Origin: Streptomyces sp. CB01881
GTDB lineage: Bacteria; Actinomycetota; Actinomycetes; Streptomycetales; Streptomycetaceae
DNA length: 64,000 nucleotides
Direction: 5' to 3'
Assembly: GCF_002953255.1 (NCBI RefSeq)
Contig: NZ_CP026498.1
Coordinates: 6,710,020-6,774,019, forward strand
Position 1 is the stretch's first letter. Each line of letters starts with the position of its first letter. Positions 16,091 through 23,989 of this stretch are shown here, in pieces. The notes under the pieces were generated by a model. The model did not search any database. It saw only the letters and a list, made by a program, of their open reading frames with translations, and was not told the DNA's origin. The position numbers and the translations under genes are program-made.

Positions 16091-17122
16091 ATGGGCTCGC
16101 AAAACCCCCAGGACGCCCGGCTGCGGCTGGTCGGCCCGCGCCCCGGTGCGCCCGCACCCGCCGCCGCGCCGGTCCCGCCCGCCGTTCCGGCACCCGCCGC
16201 AGCACCCGCCGCCGGCCGCCCCGCGCCGGCCGGGGGCTTCGCCGACGCCCTGAACCTGGCGATCGAGGCCAGCGGCCTGAGCCTGGACCGGATCCGCGCC
16301 GCCCTCGCCCAACGCGGTGTCAGGGTCAGCGTCACCACCCTGAGTTACTGGCGCCGCGGCCGCAGCCAGCCCGAGCGGGCCAGCTCACTGCGCGCCGTCC
16401 ACCTGCTGGAGGAGCTGCTCGGCCTGCCGCACTCCACCCTGTCCGCGCTGCTCGGCCCGCCCCGCCCGCGCGGCCGCTGGGCCGCCGCCGCCACCACCGC
16501 ACACCTGCGGCTGGAGGACATCTGGCCGGGCGAGCAGAAGATCGCGGACGTCTTCGCCGAGCTGGACGCCCCGCCGGCCGGAGAGCTGGAGCGGCTCTCC
16601 ATCCACGACTCGTACTACGTGGACGCCGAGCGGCGCGGCAACCTGCTGCGGATGCGCCAGGTCGTCCGCGCCACCGTCGGCGGGGTGGCCCGCTGCCTGG
16701 TCGTGCACATGGCCGACGAGGAGGCCTCCGGCTGCCCGGAGATCACCGCCGTCCGGCACGGCCGGCTGGGCCGGGTCCGCCGCCGCCCGGAGGCCGGGCT
16801 GGTGGTCGGCGAGATCATGCTGGACCGCCCGCTCGCGCTCGGTGACAGCACGGTCTTCGAGTACGAGGTGGAGATCCCGTCGGGCGGTGCCCCGACCATG
16901 GAGTACAGCCGCCGCTTCGCGGTCCCGGTCCGCGAGTACGTGCTCCAGGTGCACTTCGACCCGGCGGCCGTGCCCGCCCACTGCGAGCGCTACGACCGCG
17001 CCCCGGGCGCGGAGGTCGACCGCCGCCGGGAGCAGCTCTGGATCGGCGCCTCGGCCAGTGCCCACGTGCTCGCCCCCGACCAGCAGCCCGGCCTCGTCGG
17101 CATCCGCTGGGAGTGGGAGTAG
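16091..17122 (+). CDS. HTH DNA-binding protein with novel C-terminal domain
   Basis: This 343-residue protein starts with an Ala/Pro-rich segment (residues 1-50). A helix-turn-helix-like domain follows (about 55-110, with FADALNLAIEASGLSLDRI and TTLSYWRRGRSQPERA), resembling XRE-type recognition. The long C-terminal part (about 140-343) holds mixed strands with SIHDSYYVDAERRGNLLRMRQ and a conserved-looking WEWE end; I do not recognise its fold. The ATG at 16091 follows GGGGAAGG. It is probably a streptomycete regulator with unknown targets and no operon partner. Confidence 0.75.
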   Translation: MGSQNPQDARLRLVGPRPGAPAPAAAPVPPAVPAPAAAPAAGRPAPAGGFADALNLAIEASGLSLDRIRAALAQRGVRVSVTTLSYWRRGRSQPERASSLRAVHLLEELLGLPHSTLSALLGPPRPRGRWAAAATTAHLRLEDIWPGEQKIADVFAELDAPPAGELERLSIHDSYYVDAERRGNLLRMRQVVRATVGGVARCLVVHMADEEASGCPEITAVRHGRLGRVRRRPEAGLVVGEIMLDRPLALGDSTVFEYEVEIPSGGAPTMEYSRRFAVPVREYVLQVHFDPAAVPAHCERYDRAPGAEVDRRREQLWIGASASAHVLAPDQQPGLVGIRWEWE

Positions 17123-17221
17123 GTCCCACCGCGCCCCGGCGCCCGTGCGTCGCCGGGCTCGCGGGCATTCTTGTCATGCTACCGACAGCATATCCCTAAC
17201 CCCTTCATGGCCGCATATCGG

Positions 17222-17286
17222 TTGACGCTCTCATCGCCTAACTACTAACCTCAATAGCAACGGTTAGACCCTGGCGTCCGCGGACG
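17222..17286 (+). promoter_or_regulatory. Promoter and operator-like repeats of the VOC gene
   Basis: TTGACG (17222-17227), an 18-base spacer and TAACCT (17246-17251) form a good promoter. The -10 box lies inside the inverted repeat CTAACC (17245-17250) / GGTTAG (17262-17267), and the perfect palindrome CGTCCGCGGACG (17275-17286) follows. Both are placed to act as repressor sites. Confidence 0.5.
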
Positions 17287-17310
17287 TCCCAGCCACGGGA
17301 GTGATCAGGT

Positions 17311-17778
17311 ATGTCCAGCACCATCACCAGCACCCTGCAGACCGGCCACGTGGGCCTGAACGTGACCGACCTGGACCGCTCGGTGGCCTTCTACCGGCGC
17401 GCCCTCGGCCTGGAGCTGGTCAACGAGGGCACCGACCCGGACCGCCGCTTCGCCTTCCTGGGCCGCGACGGCCGGCTGCTGATCACGCTCTGGCAGCAGA
17501 GCACCGGCACCTTCGCCGGCGCCGCGCCCGGCCTGCACCACCTCTCCTTCCAGGTCGACTCGCTGGACGAGGTCCGCGCCGCCGAGCAGGTGCTGCGCGA
17601 GCTGGGCGCCGAGTTCGCGTACGAGGGCGTCGTCCCGCACGGCGAGGGCTCGGCCTCCGGCGGGATCTTCTTCACCGACCCGGACGGCATCCGGCTGGAG
17701 GTCTACACCCCCAAGGGCGTGGACGAGACCGACGCCGCCGCCCCCACCAAGTCCGCCCCGACCTGCGGTTTCTTCTAG
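17311..17778 (+). CDS. VOC-family (glyoxalase/dioxygenase fold) protein
   Basis: This 155-residue protein is a single vicinal-oxygen-chelate module: the N-terminal half begins HVGLNVTDLDRSVAFYRRALG, with the first metal ligand His near residue 12. The C-terminal half has GLHHLSFQV and ends in the typical FFTDPDGIRLEVYTPKG with a metal-binding Glu. Metal-dependent activity (lyase, dioxygenase or resistance binding) is likely, but the substrate is not visible. It is 49 bases upstream of the flavin-oxidase-like gene and probably co-transcribed with it. Confidence 0.88.
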   Translation: MSSTITSTLQTGHVGLNVTDLDRSVAFYRRALGLELVNEGTDPDRRFAFLGRDGRLLITLWQQSTGTFAGAAPGLHHLSFQVDSLDEVRAAEQVLRELGAEFAYEGVVPHGEGSASGGIFFTDPDGIRLEVYTPKGVDETDAAAPTKSAPTCGFF

Positions 17779-17827
17779 AGCCCGGCTCGACCGAGGCCGC
17801 TCACCCCGCCAGCACAGGAGGCACGCC

Positions 17828-18745
17828 ATGACCGGCAGCACGCCGTACCACCCGGGCGAGCGCGCGGTGCAGGCCCGGGCCGGCCGCAGCGACCGGGCCG
17901 ACCACTCGGGCCGCGCGATCGGCGGCACCATCCCGGCCGTCGCCGCCCGGTTCCTGGCCGAGCGGCGGATCCTGGTGGTGGGCGCCGCCGACGCCGACGG
18001 CAGGCTCTGGGCCACCCAGCTCACCGGCGAGCCCGGCTTCCTCCAAGCCTCCGACGAGCGGACCCTCGCGGTGGCGGCCCGCCCGGCCGGGGACGACCCG
18101 CTGGCCGCCGTCCTGGCCGGGCCGGCCGAGGTCGGCACCATCGCGCTGGACCCGGCCGGCCGACGCCGGATGCGGCTCAACGGCCGCTCCGCACCGGACG
18201 GCCGGGGCGGCCTGGTGGTCGCCGCCGACCAGGTGTACGCCAACTGCCCGAAGTACATCCAGCGCCGCAGCCCGCTGCTGCGGCCGGCCGCGGGCACCCC
18301 GCACGCGGTGGCCTCCGGGCCGGTCCTCTCCACCGCCCAGCAGCTGGCAGTGGCCACCGCCGACACCTTCTTCGTCGCCACGGCCGGCCCGGACGGAAGG
18401 GTCGACGCCTCGCACCGGGGCGGCAACCCCGGCTTCCTCCGGGTGCTCGGACCGGACCGGCTGAGCTGGCCCGAGTACGCCGGCAACAGCATGTTCATGA
18501 CCCTCGGCAACCTGGAGCTCGACCCGCGCGCCGGGCTGCTGCTGCCGGACTACGAGACCGGAGGGGCGCTGCTGATCACCGGCGAGGCCCGGACCGACTG
18601 GTCCGAGCAGGCCGCAGCCGGCCTGCCGGGCGCCGAGCGGGTGGTCGACCTCACCGTCACCGGCGTCCTCGAACTGGCCGACGCCACTGCGCTGACCTGG
18701 ACCGACCCCGAGTACTCGCCCGCCAACCCGCCCGCCGCCGCCTGA
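17828..18745 (+). CDS. Pyridoxamine 5'-phosphate oxidase-like flavin-binding protein
   Basis: This 305-residue protein has two split-barrel halves of the PNPOx-like fold. The first includes RILVVGAADADGRLWATQL and the motif VYANCPKYIQRR (about residues 136-147); the second includes FFVATAGPDGRVDASHRGG and GNSMFMTLGNL. Large two-half proteins of this type in actinobacteria bind FMN or F420-like cofactors and act as oxidoreductases of unknown substrate. The ATG follows a clean AGGAGG. It follows the VOC gene in one short operon, a pairing that suggests a detoxification pair; this is inference. Confidence 0.85.
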   Translation: MTGSTPYHPGERAVQARAGRSDRADHSGRAIGGTIPAVAARFLAERRILVVGAADADGRLWATQLTGEPGFLQASDERTLAVAARPAGDDPLAAVLAGPAEVGTIALDPAGRRRMRLNGRSAPDGRGGLVVAADQVYANCPKYIQRRSPLLRPAAGTPHAVASGPVLSTAQQLAVATADTFFVATAGPDGRVDASHRGGNPGFLRVLGPDRLSWPEYAGNSMFMTLGNLELDPRAGLLLPDYETGGALLITGEARTDWSEQAAAGLPGAERVVDLTVTGVLELADATALTWTDPEYSPANPPAAA

Positions 18746-18958
18746 CCCGGCGTCCGGCCCGGCGGCCTCGTGGACGCCTGACCACCCGCCAGGTCCGCAC
18801 GCCACGACCATCTCCGCCGGGCCCGCGCCGCACCCGGGACGCCGAACGGCCGTCACCCCCCGGCCCGACCCGCCGCGCCGAACACGCGTCCGGTCCGGGA
18901 CTCCGGCCCCGGCAACACGCGCTACCGGCCCGGGAAGTGGCTCCTCTCCTGACCCGCC

Positions 18959-18995
18959 CGCCCGCCGCGGCGGCGGCAGGTCACCGCGGCGGGCG
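18959..18995. terminator. Hairpin at the meeting point of two convergent units
   Basis: A 12-bp perfect stem (18959-18970 with 18984-18995) overlaps the stop codon of the TrmH gene. It ends the plus-strand VOC/PNPOx unit and the minus-strand unit. The gap 18746-18958 shows no gene. Confidence 0.6.
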
Positions 18996-19736
18996 TCCCG
19001 ACATCCAGTGGAAGAGCCCCATCGCGACACTGGTCGCCAGGTTGAAGCTGGAGACCCCGGGCTGCATCGGCACCGCGACCAGCCGGTCGGCGCGCGCCTT
19101 CAGCTCGTCCGAGACCCCGTGGCGCTCGGTGCCGAAGGCGAGCAGCGCGTCGTCCGGGAAGGCCACCGTCCGCACGTCCGCCCCCTCCGGATCCAGGACG
19201 TAGAGCGGGCCGTCCGGCAGCTCCGGCAACGCCAGCCGCTCGACGGCGGTGGCGAAGTGCAGGCCGGCGCTGCCCCGGACCACGGTCGGGTGCCAGGGGT
19301 CCAGGTCGCCGGTGGTCACCACGCCGGTGGCCCCGAAGCCGGCCGCCAGCCGGATCACCGCGCCGACGTTGCCCAGGTTGCGCGGGTTCTCCAGCAGCAC
19401 GACCGGCGCCGTCCGGGGCTGCCGGGCGAGCGCGGCCAGATTGGAGCCGGTGGTGGGCCGGGCGGCCAGCGCGATCACGCCGGTCGGGTGCAGCCGCGGC
19501 ACCAGCGCCCGCAGCTCCGCCTCCGGCAGCTCGGCCGCCAGGCCGTCCAGGGCGGGCACCACGTCCGCGGCCAGCTCGGCGGCGAGCGCCAGCAACGCCG
19601 CCCGGTCGGCGGTCAGCACCTGCCGGACGTCCCCGCCGAAGCGCAACGCGTGCTTCAGCGCGTGGAAGCCGTCCAGCACCACCGTCCCGGGCGCCCCGGC
19701 GCCCTCCCGCCAGGCCCGCACCAGCTCGTCGTTCAT
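18981..19736 (-). CDS. TrmH-family RNA 2'-O-methyltransferase
   Basis: This 251-residue SPOUT methyltransferase moves a methyl group from S-adenosylmethionine to a ribose in tRNA or rRNA. The knot motifs are clear in the C-terminal half: motif 1 NPRNLGNVGAVIR (about residues 117-129), motif 2 LLAFGTERHGVSDE, and motif 3 QPGVSSFNLATSVAMGLFHW near the end. The N-terminal 100 residues form the usual substrate-binding domain. The ATG at 19736 gives the normal family length; the frame is open far upstream but runs through the FUSC gene. The target nucleotide is unknown. Confidence 0.9.
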   Translation of the reverse strand: MNDELVRAWREGAGAPGTVVLDGFHALKHALRFGGDVRQVLTADRAALLALAAELAADVVPALDGLAAELPEAELRALVPRLHPTGVIALAARPTTGSNLAALARQPRTAPVVLLENPRNLGNVGAVIRLAAGFGATGVVTTGDLDPWHPTVVRGSAGLHFATAVERLALPELPDGPLYVLDPEGADVRTVAFPDDALLAFGTERHGVSDELKARADRLVAVPMQPGVSSFNLATSVAMGLFHWMSGRPPR

Positions 19737-19760
19737 GCCGCTCACTCTGCCACCCCGCCC

Positions 19761-19782
19761 CGGGGGCGGCCGCACGCCCCCG
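19761..19782 (-). terminator. Terminator after the FUSC gene
   Basis: An 8-bp perfect GC stem (19761-19768 with 19775-19782) with 6-base loop lies 14 bases past the FUSC stop codon, between it and the TrmH gene. Confidence 0.55.
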
Positions 19783-19795
19783 CCCGGACCGCCGC

Positions 19796-21940
19796 CTAAC
19801 GCGCTGTCGGCTCCTGCTCGCGCTGCGCCGGCGTGGCGGTTCCGCCCCCGCGCAGCGCCCGTTCCAGGTCCTTCAGCGCCTGGAGCAGCAGCCAGGCGCT
19901 GGACCGCACGACGTCCCGCTGCACACTCGCCGGCGCCGCCGCGAGCCGCTCCTCCAGCCGGACGTGCGCCTCCCGTACCGCGTCGAACTCCACCGGCCGG
20001 TCGGTGAGCAGCGCGGCCGCCGCCAGCGCGGTGGCCAGCCGCAGCTCCTCCGCGAACTCGGCCGTCCCGGGCACCGGTTCGGCGTCGGCGGTCGGCAGGT
20101 GGGCCTCCAGCAGCACGGCGACCCGCCCGAGGTGGCCGACCGCGGCGCGGGCCCGGTCGAGCTGGCGGCGGCTCACCCCGGGCAGCCCGGAGGCGTGCCG
20201 GCCGGGTTCGGCGTCGGCCCGCTGCATCGCCTGGAGCAGCTCGGAGCGGGCCTCCCGGGAGTCCAGCAGTGCCGCACGGACCTCCCGGCCGCGCGGCGCC
20301 GCCGGGTGCTCGTAGACGGCGAGCACGGCGGCCGCGTAGCGCCCGGCGGCGGCCAGCCACTCGGCCAGCCGCTCGCCGAGCCGGGCGGTCTGCCAGGTCG
20401 GGAAGAGCGCGTAGACGAGCAGCGCGACCGACCCGCCGAGCAGCGTCAGCCCGACCCGCTCCACGGCGGTGACCAGCGGGTTCCCGGCCTGCAACCCGAG
20501 CAGGAAGACCACGTACGAGGAGACGCAGACCGTCATCAGCGCATAGCCGGTACGCAGCGTCAGGTAGGCGACGCCGATGCAGAGCACCGCGAGCACGGCC
20601 AGCACCCACTCCCCGGGGTGGGCGAGCTGCACCACCAGGGTGGAGACGGCGACGCCGACCATCGTCCCGGCCAGCCGGGCCACGCCCCGGCTGTAGGTCT
20701 GCGCGAAGTCGGGCCGCATCACCATGGCGGCGGTCATCGGCGCCCAGTAGCCGTGCTCGAAGCCGGCCAGCCGGGCCAGCAGGTAGGCGAGGGTGACCAC
20801 CGCGGTGAGCCGGACGGCGTGCTGGAAGACGGCCGAGCGCGGCTGGAGCTGGCGGCTCAGCGCGCGGACGGCGACCGGCAGCATCCGGAAGAGCGGCGGC
20901 TTGCGCAGCGCCCCGCCGGTCCCGACCACGGGGGTGCTGATGGTGTCCTCGTCGCCGCGTTCCAGGGTGTCGGCGGCCTTGCGGAGCAGACCGGCCAGCC
21001 GTCGGGCGGCCCGGCGGGCGGCGCCCCGCAGCTCCGGGCCCTCGACCGGGACGGCCAGCGTGAGCGCGGGCGCCGAGCGCGGGAGTTGCAGCGGATCGCC
21101 GGTGCGGACCGCCTTGGCCAGGGCGTCCATCGCCTCGGCCGCGGCGGCCAGGACGGCCCGCGCCCGGTCGCGTTCGGGGCCCTCCCCGGGGGCGCCCACC
21201 TTGGGGTCGGCGAGCGCGGCGAGGGTGGGGCGGATCCGTTCGGCGACGCCGCGCAGGCCGCGCATCTCGGGCGGCCGGTGGCGGTCCTGCCAGGGGGTCA
21301 GCGCGGCCGCGTGCCGGGCCGTCATGAACGGCGCCGGGTCGACGTGCGCGGTCGGGTCCTGGCGCAGCCGGCGGGCGTAGTCGGCGAGTTCGGCGTAGGT
21401 GTCGGCGAGCGCCTCGCGCTGGACGGTCCAGCTGCCGATCGGCCAGAGCGTGATGACGGCCGCCTGGACGAGGCCGCCGAGCGCGCAGACCAGCCCGTGG
21501 CCGAACGCGGCGAGCGCGCTGACCGGCAGCTGGACCACGACCAGCATCACCGCCAGGGTGTTGGCCGCGACCACCCCGGCGGTCGGCCCGACCGCCCAGG
21601 CCAGGCCGGCGCCGAAGGCCCAGACGGCGAGCAGCGCGGGGAACGCCCCGGGCACCCCGGCGGCCAGGTAGCCGAGGAAGGTGCTGGTGCCGAGCCCGAT
21701 CCCGGCCGCGACGGCGAGTGAGGCCCGGGGCCGGAAGCTGCGCTGGAAGGTGGCCGTCCCGGCGATGAAGGCGCCCATCGCGGCCGAGGTGGCGAGCCGC
21801 GGCCCGCCCAGCGCCAGGGTCGGGAAGAGCACCACGGCGACGGCGACGGCGCCGCGGGCCGCCCGTTTGGGGTCGGTGAGCGCCCGGTCGAGCGTCAGTC
21901 CGGTCCGCGCGGTGTCTCGGAGTGCGGCGAACCAGGACAT
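19796..21940 (-). CDS. FUSC-family membrane transporter
   Basis: This 714-residue protein has the doubled layout of the fusaric-acid-resistance/YccS family: a first bundle of about six membrane helices (residues 28-185), a cytoplasmic region (about 190-370), a second bundle (about 380-520) and a long helical C-terminal region. Relatives export aromatic acids or similar compounds; the substrate here is unknown. The start ATG at 21940 is only 10 bases from the end of the HTTM gene, so it is the last gene of a DUF5819-HTTM-FUSC operon. Confidence 0.85.
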   Translation of the reverse strand: MSWFAALRDTARTGLTLDRALTDPKRAARGAVAVAVVLFPTLALGGPRLATSAAMGAFIAGTATFQRSFRPRASLAVAAGIGLGTSTFLGYLAAGVPGAFPALLAVWAFGAGLAWAVGPTAGVVAANTLAVMLVVVQLPVSALAAFGHGLVCALGGLVQAAVITLWPIGSWTVQREALADTYAELADYARRLRQDPTAHVDPAPFMTARHAAALTPWQDRHRPPEMRGLRGVAERIRPTLAALADPKVGAPGEGPERDRARAVLAAAAEAMDALAKAVRTGDPLQLPRSAPALTLAVPVEGPELRGAARRAARRLAGLLRKAADTLERGDEDTISTPVVGTGGALRKPPLFRMLPVAVRALSRQLQPRSAVFQHAVRLTAVVTLAYLLARLAGFEHGYWAPMTAAMVMRPDFAQTYSRGVARLAGTMVGVAVSTLVVQLAHPGEWVLAVLAVLCIGVAYLTLRTGYALMTVCVSSYVVFLLGLQAGNPLVTAVERVGLTLLGGSVALLVYALFPTWQTARLGERLAEWLAAAGRYAAAVLAVYEHPAAPRGREVRAALLDSREARSELLQAMQRADAEPGRHASGLPGVSRRQLDRARAAVGHLGRVAVLLEAHLPTADAEPVPGTAEFAEELRLATALAAAALLTDRPVEFDAVREAHVRLEERLAAAPASVQRDVVRSSAWLLLQALKDLERALRGGGTATPAQREQEPTAR

Positions 21941-21950
21941 AACGGTCAGC

Positions 21951-23216
21951 TTAGGGGAGGGGCTCCCGCGGGGACCGCAAGCCCCCGATCCGCGCGGCCA
22001 CGCCCCCGGCCCGCGCCCCCGCGCCCGCTACCCGCGCGGCCACCCAGACCAGCGCCGCCGTCGGCAGGAAGACCGCGTCCGCCGCGACCATGGCCAGCGA
22101 GAACACCGGCAGCCCGAGCAGCACCGCGATCCCCAGGTGCTCGGCCATCATCACCACCAGCAGGATGTTCTTGACCCTCCGGCTGACCAGCGTGAACGGG
22201 AACGCGACCTGGAGGATCACCGTCCCGTACGAGATCAGGAAGACCGGCAGCAGGGCCGAGGCGACCAGCCCGGAGAGCCACGGCCAGGGCGTGAAGTAGT
22301 CCAGGTGCAGCGGGTAGTAGAGCGCGGTGCCGTCCTGCCAGCGCGAGCCCTGCACCTTGTACCAGCCGGCGGTGGCGTAGATCAGCACCACCTCGGCGGC
22401 GATCACCAGCATCGCGCAGTTGTGCACCATGGTCGCCAACGCGTCCAGCACCGCCCGCGGCTCGCCGTCCGGCCGCAGCCGGCCGAGCGCCCACCAGAGC
22501 CCGGCCAGCGCCCAGAGGCCCCAGAACACCGGCGACCAGCCGACGTACGGGAAGGTGTCGGCCGTCCAGGTCAGGCCGGCCCCGGCGAAGCCGCCGAGCT
22601 GGCAGACCAGCAGGACCGCGCCGAGCAGCGCCCAGAGCACCACCCCGGTCCGGCCGGGCGCACGGCGCCGGGCGTCCAGCGACCAGACCTCGGCGCAGCG
22701 GGTGAAGACCAGGTAGACCGCCATCAGGTGGACCACGTTGTCGCCGCCGTCGCCGAGGAAGACGTTGCGGTTCTGCAGCGACAGCACGGTGACCATGAAC
22801 AGCACGCCGCTCGCCCTGGTCCGCCAGCCGAGCACCACCGCGACGGCGGCCAGCACCGCCAGGTGGTAGACCAGCTCGAACCAGAGCCTCCCGCCGAACC
22901 AGGGCAGCACCGTCAGCGCGCCGTTGTCGGCGAGCAGCCGCTCGGCCAGGTCGAGCGACCAGGGCGAGGTGTCGCCGTACAGCAGCCGGCGGTTGGGCCA
23001 CTCGCGGAGCAGGTGGGCCAGCCAGACCAGGCCGAAGCCGATCCGCACCGCCGACGCCTGGTGGCGCCCGAGCACCCGGCCGGTGAACGCGCCGAAGGCA
23101 CGCGCGCACAGCTCCCCCGCACCGGGGCCGGGCGCCCGCGCGGGCGCCGCCGGGGCGGGCGCGGGCTGCGGGGGGACCCCGGCCGGCAGCAGTTCGTCCG
23201 GCGCCGTCCCGTTCAC
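21951..23216 (-). CDS. HTTM-domain protein (vitamin K gamma-carboxylase-like)
   Basis: This 421-residue integral membrane protein has many hydrophobic segments and the HTTM signature: an RIGFGLVWLAHLLREWPNR start near residue 55, the LSLQNRN segment and ATAGWYKVQGSRWQDGTALYY. The domain is shared with vitamin K-dependent gamma-glutamyl carboxylase, but bacterial members have unknown reactions. The GTG start at 23216 overlaps the TGA of the DUF5819 gene in GTGA, so the two are translationally coupled. A Pro/Ala-rich N-terminal tail of about 40 residues precedes the first helix. Confidence 0.85.
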   Translation of the reverse strand: MNGTAPDELLPAGVPPQPAPAPAAPARAPGPGAGELCARAFGAFTGRVLGRHQASAVRIGFGLVWLAHLLREWPNRRLLYGDTSPWSLDLAERLLADNGALTVLPWFGGRLWFELVYHLAVLAAVAVVLGWRTRASGVLFMVTVLSLQNRNVFLGDGGDNVVHLMAVYLVFTRCAEVWSLDARRRAPGRTGVVLWALLGAVLLVCQLGGFAGAGLTWTADTFPYVGWSPVFWGLWALAGLWWALGRLRPDGEPRAVLDALATMVHNCAMLVIAAEVVLIYATAGWYKVQGSRWQDGTALYYPLHLDYFTPWPWLSGLVASALLPVFLISYGTVILQVAFPFTLVSRRVKNILLVVMMAEHLGIAVLLGLPVFSLAMVAADAVFLPTAALVWVAARVAGAGARAGGVAARIGGLRSPREPLP

Positions 23217-23872
23217 CCGAGCCCCCGGTAGTCCTCGTCGTTGACCGGCCACCACGGCAGCTCCCGGACCTTCGGCGGGGGCGGCGCGGCCTCCCCGCTC
23301 CAGCCCGGCGGCGGCACGGTCGCGGCCGTCACCCGGAACTCGATCTCCATGATCCGCTCGCCGTCAAAGCCGCGGCCGAACCGCTGCAACGCGATCCGCT
23401 TGAGGTACTGCTCGGCGAGCTTGCCGCGCGGGTTGGTCAGGGAGTCGTCCTGTGCGCTGTGCGAGCCCTCGTAGAAGTCCCAGGCCCGGCGCAGCAGGTT
23501 CTGGTCGGCGTGGCTGGGCGCCGGGTTGCCGCGGATCGCGGCGATGTCCCGGGCGGTCAGCCCGACCCAGTCGTGGGTCCGGGTGGCGCCGCCGTCCACG
23601 ACGGTACGGACCCTGGCGTCCAGGCTGACGTTCTGCTGGAGCGGGTTGGGCGCGAACAGCTTCCAGTTCTGCTCGAACTCCGGGTACACCACGCCGTCGA
23701 CCTGCTCCCGGTACTCGCGGGAGACCGAGTTGGCCGGGGCGACGTGCAGGAAGACCGCCGCGAGGAAGAGCCCGGTGCCCGTGACCAGCACCGCGGCGGC
23801 CGTGACGAGCACGGCCAGCGCCGGCGTCGACCAGGCCCCGCCACCGGACGGGGCCTGCGCACCCTCGGCCAT
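23213..23872 (-). CDS. DUF5819-family membrane-anchored protein
   Basis: This 219-residue protein has one N-terminal membrane helix (about residues 17-43) and an extracytoplasmic domain with YPEFEQNWKLFAPNPLQQN, a stretch typical of DUF5819. A second conserved-looking part is AWDFYEGSHSAQDDS with PRGKLAEQYLKRIA. The domain has no known activity. The ATG at 23872 follows GGGGAGGG. Coupling by a 4-base overlap to the HTTM gene makes a physical partnership likely: a membrane enzyme with an outside accessory domain. That is inference. Confidence 0.85.
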   Translation of the reverse strand: MAEGAQAPSGGGAWSTPALAVLVTAAAVLVTGTGLFLAAVFLHVAPANSVSREYREQVDGVVYPEFEQNWKLFAPNPLQQNVSLDARVRTVVDGGATRTHDWVGLTARDIAAIRGNPAPSHADQNLLRRAWDFYEGSHSAQDDSLTNPRGKLAEQYLKRIALQRFGRGFDGERIMEIEFRVTAATVPPPGWSGEAAPPPPKVRELPWWPVNDEDYRGLG

Positions 23873-23989
23873 GCACCCTCCCCAGCCGTCGGCCGGGAGG
23901 TGTCCCCACCCGGACGGGCGCCGCCGGTCCCGTCCCGGGTCGGTCGCGCGCCCATCCTGCCCTACCCCGGGCGGGGGAGCCGCCGGGGA

